From an uncultured Clostridium sp. (GTDB lineage Bacteria; Bacillota_A; Clostridia; Lachnospirales; Lachnospiraceae): 5,175 nucleotides of DNA. The notes beneath the pieces were generated by a model. That model saw only the letters and a list, made by a program, of their open reading frames with translations, ran no database searches and was not told where the DNA came from. The DNA is taken from NCBI GenBank assembly GCA_945836785.1, contig CAMAMD010000099.1, positions 1-5,175 of the forward strand. Reading direction: 5' to 3'. Positions 1 to 5,175 of the stretch are shown piece by piece (within the stretch, counting starts at the first letter, position 1; each line of letters begins with the position of its first letter). The translations under genes and the position numbers were made by a program.

Positions 1-1
1 G

Positions 2-787
2 TGGTTTCCGATTACAGCGGGAAGATTTTTTGACAGCAAGGAACAGGAAAATGCCCAGAAAGTGGCATTTGTTTCAGACAGTTGGAAAAGTAAATATAAT
101 AAAAATGAAATAGAGATTGATGGTGAAAGTTTTAAGATAATAGGAGCAGGCTGGATTGTGCCATGGAATTTTGGCGCAGCGGTATCCTCCGAGTCATCAC
201 TGAAGCTGTTTGAGGAAGACTATTCCGAGACAAAATACTCGACAGATGATGATATGGAATATGTCATAATTCCATTTAAGTGTTATGAGGAAAAATATGT
301 ACCCGAACAGATATTTATTCATCTGCAAGGTGTGACACACTCACAGCTTATCAATTATGTCAATGAGCTGTCGGATAAATTTCCGGATTCGCATTTTTAT
401 ATGCCAAACACTAACACAGATGAAATCTTACAGGAGAACCAGATAAGATACGGAAAGATGGCAGTGGTTCTGTGTCTGATAGCAGGAATCACGGTAATAA
501 GAGTAATGTCTGAGTGGATTAAGTTCTATAAAAAAGATACATACACTCTCAGGCTGTGCGGAATGACAAGACTGAAAAGCATAATGATTATTTATGGTCA
601 CTGGAGTATGTATTATGTGCTGGGAAGCATTATTGCTTTATTTTTACATTATAAGACATTCCCGCTTCTAAGCCTTATTTATGGAGATAAATTCCCGAAT
701 GTTTATACATTTATAACAGCTCTGGTAACAGTTTATGCTGTGTCAGTTCTATGCACGTTAAGACAGACGTTAAGGATGGCGGCATAA
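2..787 (+). CDS. FtsX/MacB-type ABC transporter permease, 3' part (5' end outside window)
   Basis: This is the C-terminal 261 residues of an ABC transporter permease of the MacB/FtsX class. The frame is open to the left edge. The first visible residues (WFPITAGRFFDSKEQ) already belong to the extracellular MacB-like core domain, where a G-R-F-F turn followed by KVAFVSD and IEIDGESFKIIGAG is typical. The GTG at 62 is therefore internal and not a start; it also has no good ribosome binding site. The extracellular domain runs to about visible residue 150. Three hydrophobic segments follow, at about 153-172, 195-217 and 237-255. The cytoplasmic loop between the first two carries LRLCGMTRLKS, matching the conserved FtsX loop thought to contact the ATPase. 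The protein ends soon after the last membrane segment, as usual. The first membrane helix must lie upstream. It likely pairs with the permease encoded just downstream. The substrate is unknown; export or surface extraction of lipid or peptide is the family expectation. Confidence 0.85.
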   Translation, partial: WFPITAGRFFDSKEQENAQKVAFVSDSWKSKYNKNEIEIDGESFKIIGAGWIVPWNFGAAVSSESSLKLFEEDYSETKYSTDDDMEYVIIPFKCYEEKYVPEQIFIHLQGVTHSQLINYVNELSDKFPDSHFYMPNTNTDEILQENQIRYGKMAVVLCLIAGITVIRVMSEWIKFYKKDTYTLRLCGMTRLKSIMIIYGHWSMYYVLGSIIALFLHYKTFPLLSLIYGDKFPNVYTFITALVTVYAVSVLCTLRQTLRMAA

Positions 788-826
788 ATTATGGCATGTG
801 TTTTAATTGTGTAAAATTGTGAGAAC

Positions 827-833
827 GGAGAAA
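827..833 (+). promoter_or_regulatory. Ribosome binding site that sets the start of the second permease
   Basis: GGAGAAA lies here, with GGAG six bases before the ATG at 837. This favours ATG 837 over the in-frame TTG at 807, which has no purine-rich stretch ahead of it and would add ten non-hydrophobic residues before the membrane-targeting N-terminus. Confidence 0.75.
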
Positions 834-836
834 TTT

Positions 837-2081
837 ATGAACTATTTGAGAATATGCAGATATCTGTATGCAAAGCGTTTTTTTAATGAAATAGTATTAT
901 TATTTCAGCTTGTGGTTATGCTTGTTTTTGCATTTGCAGTGTTGAATCCCATTGATGATTTTTTACAGAAGGAACATAAAATTGTCAGTTCCTATAATAT
1001 AGATTTTGATGAAGCGCTGCATTTTAATATGGGAAATTTTGTGTTTCAGCAGCAGAGCTTTGGTGAAGGTTCCCTGACAGATACCATATATGGTAAAATC
1101 ATGGAAACAGAGGGTGTCGGAAGTGTTCTGCAGAGTACTACATGCACGGTGAATTATGACACGGGTAAAAAGGATTCGGATGGTCATTCGGTTTATTCCA
1201 ATGCACTGGCATTTATGTATGCGGATGACATGATTGATAAGGTTAACGTTAAGCTTTCAGAGGGGATGGTAAGGCATGATGCAGGGGATGGCATACCGAT
1301 TCTGGTCAGTGCAGCACTTGCGAAGGAACTGCCGGTAGGAAGCAGAACAGACATAATCGTTTCAAATGATGGAAAAAGTGTGGAATGTATTGTAACAGGT
1401 ATATTAAAAAAAGAAGAGGCATTATCATCCATAAACAATTATGGCTCTTTTGAAAATCTGAGTACATTTGGAGTTATTCCGGAACAGGACGGATGCAACA
1501 GATATATAATTATGTATGATTTAGAAACGGGGACGGATGCTTTATTTGACCTGGGAGCAAAGTTTCTGATACTGCCTGAAAACGGGTGTGACAGACAAAC
1601 ACTAAAGGAAAGACTTGAAAAAAATATCGGTGATTACGGATACATAAAAGAAGCGGATGAGATACTGAAAAATTCATATATACATATGCTGGAAAATAAC
1701 GCAAAATATGTATTAGCTTTTGTGATGATTACAGCCATTGCGGTGTTCGGATATGGTGGATATCTGTATCTTATGATAATTCAGCACCAGAAGGAATTCG
1801 GCGTTTTCTATATTCTGGGAATGTCAAGAAAGAAAATGATATCAGTTATCTTTATTTCAGGCATGCTGTTACTGCTTACCGCATTTATAATAGCGTCCCT
1901 GTCCATGCATGCATTTATGGAAAAAATACTTGGCATTTACAATTATGAGACAGGAATATTCAGTTATGTTTTCTGTGCAGTGATCATGGGCGTAATTCTG
2001 CTGACAAGTGTGTTCGTGGGTTTTGGGCAGTCAAAAAAACTTGCAGAGGTTACCATTTATAATGGTGGAATGGAGAATTAA
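837..2081 (+). CDS. FtsX-type ABC transporter permease, complete
   Basis: This encodes a 414-residue membrane protein of the FtsX-like permease class. The N-terminus (MNYLRICRYLYAKRFF) is followed by a first membrane helix at about 17-37. A large extracellular domain fills about 40-288. Three more helices lie at about 291-315, 336-360 and 375-397. This 1+3 layout is the classic MacB/LolC topology. Between helices two and three the cytoplasmic loop reads QHQKEFGVFYILGMSRKK (316-333), a good match to the family's coupling loop (Q-x-K-E-x-G, then G-M-S-R). The extracellular domain has diverged and I cannot assign it a ligand. The gene follows the first permease after a 49-base gap with no visible terminator, and its stop is one base before the ATPase start, so the three are probably one operon. 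The two permeases are likely a heterodimer, inferred from the shared loop motif and adjacency. Confidence 0.87.
   Translation: MNYLRICRYLYAKRFFNEIVLLFQLVVMLVFAFAVLNPIDDFLQKEHKIVSSYNIDFDEALHFNMGNFVFQQQSFGEGSLTDTIYGKIMETEGVGSVLQSTTCTVNYDTGKKDSDGHSVYSNALAFMYADDMIDKVNVKLSEGMVRHDAGDGIPILVSAALAKELPVGSRTDIIVSNDGKSVECIVTGILKKEEALSSINNYGSFENLSTFGVIPEQDGCNRYIIMYDLETGTDALFDLGAKFLILPENGCDRQTLKERLEKNIGDYGYIKEADEILKNSYIHMLENNAKYVLAFVMITAIAVFGYGGYLYLMIIQHQKEFGVFYILGMSRKKMISVIFISGMLLLLTAFIIASLSMHAFMEKILGIYNYETGIFSYVFCAVIMGVILLTSVFVGFGQSKKLAEVTIYNGGMEN
2072..2075 (+). promoter_or_regulatory. Ribosome binding site of the ATPase gene, inside the permease 3' end
   Basis: GGAG lies seven bases before the ATG at 2083 and within the last codons of the permease. 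This picks ATG 2083 as the start rather than in-frame codons further upstream (from 2008), which overlap the permease and would add 25 residues before the normal N-terminus of this ATPase family. The position suggests translational coupling between permease and ATPase. Confidence 0.75.
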
Positions 2082-2082
2082 A

Positions 2083-2751
2083 ATGATTCAGATGGACAAA
2101 ATAAATAAGATATATAATCAGGGAAAAGGCTCGCAGGTTCATGCATTAAAGGATGTGGATTTTAATGTAAGTGCAGGTGACATGGTGGCAATTTCAGGAC
2201 CCTCCGGTTCAGGGAAATCCACATTGCTTCATATCATGGCAGGAATAGACAAACAGACATCAGGAAGGTATCTTTTTGAAGGAAAGGACGTTTCAAAAAT
2301 GTCTGACAGACAGAAAAGCCTGTTAAGGAATAAAGAAATTGCCATAGTCATGCAGGATTTTGGACTGCTTGATGCTGACACGGTAATGAGAAATGTCTGT
2401 TTGCCGCAAATAATTGGAAATACCTACAATCGTAAGGTTAAGGCTGATGCTGAAAAAATGTTAGAACTGGTGGGCATGGAAAAATACCTGAGAAAATGCG
2501 TCAACCAGCTTTCAGGCGGACAGAAACAGCGTGTGGCGATTGCAAGGGCATTGAATATGAATGCCAAAGTAATAATAGCGGATGAACCTACGGGAGCCCT
2601 GGACTCGGAAAATACGGAGAGCCTTATGAAATTACTGCAAAGATTAAATGAGACCGGAATTACAATGATAATTGTAACACATAATCCGATGGTGGCGCAG
2701 ATGTGCAGGAAGAGATATGTTTTAACGGATGGCAGGCTTGCACAGGAATAA
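2083..2751 (+). CDS. ABC transporter ATP-binding protein, LolD/MacB family
   Basis: This is a 222-residue nucleotide-binding subunit that hydrolyses ATP in the cytoplasm to drive the two FtsX-type permeases encoded upstream. All motifs are intact: Walker A GPSGSGKST (39-47), Q-loop glutamine 91 in VMQDFGLLD, signature LSGGQKQR (143-150), Walker B VIIADEP (163-169) with the catalytic glutamate at 168, D-loop GALD (171-174) and the switch histidine 200 in VTHN. The length and the ADEPTGALD form are characteristic of the LolD/MacB/FtsE-like group, which serves FtsX-type permeases rather than nutrient importers. The start is ATG 2083, one base after the permease stop, with GGAG seven bases upstream. 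Having the ATPase last is less common than ATPase-first order in related bacitracin-type transporters. No response regulator or sensor kinase gene is visible in the window. The family assignment is firm and the substrate unknown. Confidence 0.95.
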   Translation: MIQMDKINKIYNQGKGSQVHALKDVDFNVSAGDMVAISGPSGSGKSTLLHIMAGIDKQTSGRYLFEGKDVSKMSDRQKSLLRNKEIAIVMQDFGLLDADTVMRNVCLPQIIGNTYNRKVKADAEKMLELVGMEKYLRKCVNQLSGGQKQRVAIARALNMNAKVIIADEPTGALDSENTESLMKLLQRLNETGITMIIVTHNPMVAQMCRKRYVLTDGRLAQE

Positions 2752-2759
2752 CCTGTTTT
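2742..2759 (+). terminator. Possible weak terminator at the end of the ABC transporter genes
   Basis: ACAGG (2742-2746) and CCTGT (2752-2756) form a five-base-pair stem with a five-base loop that includes the ATPase stop codon, followed by a short run of T (TTTT if the last paired base is counted). The stem is short and the T tract brief, so termination here would be inefficient at best. No better terminator was seen between the ATPase and the lipoprotein gene. Confidence 0.2.
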
Positions 2760-2786
2760 AAGGGAATGTTTATTTTAGGATATTCA

Positions 2787-2795
2787 TGATATAAT
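2787..2795 (+). promoter_or_regulatory. Extended -10 promoter of the lipoprotein gene
   Basis: TGATATAAT gives a perfect TATAAT (2790-2795) preceded by the TG of an extended -10 element. The region 17 bases upstream (TGTTTA, 2767-2772) is a poor -35 match, which fits an extended -10 promoter. Transcription would begin near 2802, giving a leader of about 80 bases before the ATG at 2883. The surrounding sequence is AT-rich, so a chance match is possible, but position and orientation fit the next gene. Confidence 0.55.
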
Positions 2796-2811
2796 TAAAG
2801 AACAGCAAATA

Positions 2812-2865
2812 ATGTTCCGGTAGTCTTATAAGACAGAAGATTGCCTTTTAAGCTTGCCGGAACAT
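2812..2865 (+). repeat. Inverted repeat in the lipoprotein gene leader
   Basis: ATGTTCCGG (2812-2820) and CCGGAACAT (2857-2865) are perfect nine-base inverted arms. Pairing can extend inward three more steps with T-G, A-T and G-T. The loop is about 30 bases. The structure starts about ten bases after the predicted transcription start and ends seven bases before the AAGGAG site. No T run follows it on the + strand, so it is not a standard terminator for the upstream genes. It could be a leader RNA hairpin or a paired operator for a DNA-binding regulator. The repeat is directly visible; the role is inference. Confidence 0.6.
2823..2834. promoter_or_regulatory. Perfect 12-base palindrome, possible operator
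   Basis: GTCTTATAAGAC is its own reverse complement. It sits about 20-32 bases after the predicted transcription start, at the inner edge of the larger inverted repeat, where a repressor could block transcription. It could also be a small RNA hairpin within the leader, though without a loop it would need to open at its centre. Palindromes of this length do arise by chance in AT-rich DNA, so the role as an operator is tentative. Confidence 0.35.
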
Positions 2866-2871
2866 AATAAA

Positions 2872-2877
2872 AAGGAG
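2872..2877 (+). promoter_or_regulatory. Strong ribosome binding site of the lipoprotein gene
   Basis: AAGGAG lies five bases before the ATG at 2883, the best ribosome binding site in the window. It fixes the start so that a canonical lipoprotein signal peptide follows immediately. Confidence 0.85.
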
Positions 2878-2882
2878 TAAGC

Positions 2883-5175
2883 ATGGAAAAAAGAAGAAAC
2901 AAATGTGTAACATATATACTTGCCGCACTTATTTTGCTGCTGACAGCATGCAGTAAGAAAGAGAATGCCGAGACAGTAACGCCGGAGGCTGAGGCAGGTA
3001 CATTTGCATATGCTGAAGATGATGTGTACATATATTCTGCGGTAAAATATAATATACAGCTTGATGAGGGGCAGTATGTATATCTTGCTCATGCTGCGGA
3101 GGATGGACTGTACTATGTATTACAGGACAGGCGCGAAGAAGTTGAGAACGGTTTTGAAAACAGAGTGTACCGGCTTAATTATGACAAGCTTGCCGGGACA
3201 GACCCTAATTTGAAGAAAGAATTTGGCTGTCTGACTGAGAGTAAGGTTAATATAGTCGATTTGTCGGATGACATTACGCCGGATATTCTTTTAAATAAAT
3301 TTATAAGTAATATGTACTGCATAGATGGCAGAATATATTTTTTGAACAAGGAATATGACAGTGATAAGAATACGTCGGATTATCTGGTCTACTGCATGGA
3401 TGAAGCCGGAAATACAGAACTACTGTGTGATATTACAAAGGGCTTCAATGAAGCAGAAAACGTAGCACAGGAGAAACTAAAAGAGCCAAGAGCTACATAT
3501 GAAGCTTTTTCGGTTCAGGAAGCGGAAAAAGGACTTGTTTTTTTGATAAGCTTTAAAGCCACCAAAGGTCAGACACAGAATATTACCTTTGCCATAAGCG
3601 ATGATAACAAGGTCGTTGAAGTGTGCGATTATGAGATTGCAGAAGACCGCTTTGAGCAGACTGACAGCGGCATATATACCCTGCGGGGCAGCAGGCTGGG
3701 AATATATGACCATGGTGATTGGACAGAAAACAGGGAGCCGGAGCTGATAGGGGAGTTTGATAAAGCTGCATTTACCGGAATTGTGAAGAACAGTCTGACA
3801 CAGGATGACGGAATTAGGCTGTGCATGTACAATTCTGAGGGAATATATGAGCTTAAGCAGAATGAATACAGCCAGCTTCTCAAATGGACGGATATGGGAA
3901 TGCAGAATCTTAAGCTCACAGGTATCCTTCAGTATGGTGATGAGCATTTTATGGCGATCTGGCTGGCACTTGGTTCGGGATATATTATAGATATGACTAA
4001 GTCAGAGCTTGTCAGTGGTGACAAGGAGGAGTTTATAGTCGGCACATTGTATGAAAGTGAAGAGCTGGATAGGCTTGTACGGCTTTTTAATGCGGCTAAC
4101 GGAAGATATGAGGCGAAAATCAAGGTGTATGACAGTGTAGAGAGCCTTAACACTGAGCTGATAGCAGGAAAGGGACCGGATGTATTTCCTACGAATATGG
4201 TGGATATAAGGGAATATGCAGCCGGCGGGATAATTGAAGACCTGGGGAAATATCTGGATTCGGAGGGTGCGTGCCTTAGCAGGGACATGCTTTTTGAGAA
4301 CATACTGAATATTTTTACCTATGACGGGGCACTTGTTACTATTCCAAACAGATTTTACATATACGCTTTTGAAGGACGTAAGGAAGAGCTGGGTGACAGT
4401 GAGGGATGGACACCGGATGAGCTTATAGAGAAACTTGCTTCCCAGCCTGATATGACGATATATGATTTTGCCATTGATTCGAAGGATACTGCGTACCATA
4501 TAGCGAATCTGCTTTTTAACAGTATGAAGGAGACCTTTGTTGACTGGAGTACATATACGGCTTCCTTTGATTCAGAAGAATTCATTTCTATACTGGAATT
4601 CCTTAAAGGGTATCAGCCGCCTGTGGCTGACACTACACTTCGACCTTTGGAAATGCTTGATGAGGGCAAGGCACTTATTGTAAGCGAACAGATAATGGAA
4701 ATTGAAACAGTGATGAACTTGTGCAAAAGCGGAAAGTACAGATTCATAGGATATCCAACCAAAGATGGAAGTGCTGCATACGGAGTTAATTTAGGTAAAT
4801 CCTTCAGCATTAATTCGAACAGCGGTCACAAGGAGGCGGCATGGAAATTCATAGAATATACGGTGATGTCGTCAGCCTATGATGATGAAGCCATGGGACT
4901 CATGATTGGATTTCCTATCATTATTTCGGAGGTTTGGGAAACTATCGAATACCTTCCGAAGAAGTATGCTGACCATGAATATGTGGCTGATGAAGAGAGC
5001 GTGGAGCAGCTCATGTTCATGATTGACCATGTGAAATATGTTGTGAACTGGAATGAGGATTCGGTTATGAATATTGTGCGGGAGGAAGTAAGTACAATGC
5101 TTGCGAGCGACCGGACGGCAGTGGATACTGCGAGGATTATACAGGAGAGGGTGCAGCTGTATCTGGATGAGAGAA
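2883..5175 (+). CDS. Lipoprotein with propeller-like region fused to a family 1 extracellular solute-binding domain (3' end outside window)
   Basis: The frame is open from ATG 2883 to the window end, 764 codons with no stop. Residues 1-23 are a lipoprotein signal peptide: basic MEKRRNK, a hydrophobic stretch, then the lipobox LTAC with Cys23 as the lipid anchor, so the protein sits on the outer face of the membrane. Residues about 40-375 are beta-rich with recurring blade-like pieces (DGLYYVL 74-80, DGRIYFL 148-154, GLVFLISF 217-224, SGIYTL 262-267, EGIYEL 319-324), suggesting a beta-propeller. From about 380 the sequence follows family 1 (MalE-like) binding proteins: EELDRLVRLFNAANGRYE, SLNTELIAGKGPDVF (421-435), IIEDLGKYLD, GWTPDELIEKL, and KEAAWKFIEY (650-659). 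The last residues (ARIIQERVQLYLDER) resemble the usual C-terminus, so the stop is probably just outside. Family 1 proteins deliver sugars to ABC importers, but no importer permease is visible here. Ordinary members have about 400-550 residues; this one is much longer because of the N-terminal region. The binding domain is fairly certain, the propeller inferred, the ligand unknown. Confidence 0.85.
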   Translation, partial: MEKRRNKCVTYILAALILLLTACSKKENAETVTPEAEAGTFAYAEDDVYIYSAVKYNIQLDEGQYVYLAHAAEDGLYYVLQDRREEVENGFENRVYRLNYDKLAGTDPNLKKEFGCLTESKVNIVDLSDDITPDILLNKFISNMYCIDGRIYFLNKEYDSDKNTSDYLVYCMDEAGNTELLCDITKGFNEAENVAQEKLKEPRATYEAFSVQEAEKGLVFLISFKATKGQTQNITFAISDDNKVVEVCDYEIAEDRFEQTDSGIYTLRGSRLGIYDHGDWTENREPELIGEFDKAAFTGIVKNSLTQDDGIRLCMYNSEGIYELKQNEYSQLLKWTDMGMQNLKLTGILQYGDEHFMAIWLALGSGYIIDMTKSELVSGDKEEFIVGTLYESEELDRLVRLFNAANGRYEAKIKVYDSVESLNTELIAGKGPDVFPTNMVDIREYAAGGIIEDLGKYLDSEGACLSRDMLFENILNIFTYDGALVTIPNRFYIYAFEGRKEELGDSEGWTPDELIEKLASQPDMTIYDFAIDSKDTAYHIANLLFNSMKETFVDWSTYTASFDSEEFISILEFLKGYQPPVADTTLRPLEMLDEGKALIVSEQIMEIETVMNLCKSGKYRFIGYPTKDGSAAYGVNLGKSFSINSNSGHKEAAWKFIEYTVMSSAYDDEAMGLMIGFPIIISEVWETIEYLPKKYADHEYVADEESVEQLMFMIDHVKYVVNWNEDSVMNIVREEVSTMLASDRTAVDTARIIQERVQLYLDER

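Noticed and set aside
791..814. Tiny open frame (MACVLIV) between the two permease genes
   Set aside because: It has only seven codons and no ribosome binding site; nothing supports a leader peptide.
963..1704. Three minus-strand open frames (963-1187, 1193-1438, 1510-1704) within the second permease gene
   Set aside because: They lie antisense to a well-supported membrane protein gene, show no recognisable domain and have no convincing ribosome binding sites.
2812..2865. The large inverted repeat as an intrinsic terminator for the ABC transporter genes
   Set aside because: The loop is about 30 bases long and no T run follows on the + strand; it also lies downstream of a good promoter for the next gene, so a leader or operator role fits better.
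2795..3092. Two overlapping minus-strand frames across the lipoprotein start and its leader
   Set aside because: They overlap the lipobox-containing start of the lipoprotein and its promoter region, and their hydrophobic look is the reverse reading of the signal peptide and AT-rich leader.
3477..4810. Several minus-strand frames up to 165 codons, and a 61-codon plus-strand frame at 3805-3990, inside the lipoprotein gene
   Set aside because: The plus-strand frame starting at 2883 is uninterrupted for 764 codons with recognisable domains, so these are shadow frames with no family resemblance.

Overview
The window looks like chromosomal DNA of a low-G+C Gram-positive bacterium, probably a gut-type Clostridia/Lachnospiraceae member. 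The reasons are the AT-rich codon choice (frequent ATA, AGA, GGA), purine-rich Shine-Dalgarno sites (GGAG), a Gram-positive style lipoprotein signal, and the gene families. The taxonomic guess is inference; no rRNA or other marker is present. Every supported gene is on the + strand. I see no tRNA, rRNA, CRISPR array, transposase or attachment site.

Left part (2-2751): a compact three-gene ABC transporter set. (1) The 3' end of a MacB/FtsX-type permease, whose reading frame is open to the left window edge. (2) A complete second FtsX-type permease of 414 aa starting at 837. (3) A LolD/MacB-type ATPase of 222 aa starting at 2083, one base after the permease stop. The two permeases carry the same kind of cytoplasmic motif (GMTR / GMSR followed by basic residues) between membrane segments, so they look like the two halves of a heterodimeric permease energised by the one ATPase. 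Such systems typically work on lipids, lipoproteins, peptides or antimicrobial peptides at the cell surface rather than importing nutrients. The substrate here cannot be read from sequence.

Middle (2752-2882): a 131-base intergenic region with a good extended -10 promoter (TGATATAAT), a perfect 12-base palindrome nested in a larger inverted repeat, and a strong ribosome binding site. This suggests that the next gene is transcribed separately and may be regulated through its leader.

Right part (2883 to the window end): one very long open frame, at least 764 codons, for a lipoprotein. It joins a signal peptide with lipobox LTAC, a roughly 350-residue region resembling a beta-propeller, and a C-terminal family 1 extracellular solute-binding domain. 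The frame is still open at the right edge, but its last residues resemble the usual end of such proteins, so the stop is probably close. The fused architecture is the most unusual thing in the window. I found no convincing evidence of a wholly new system.
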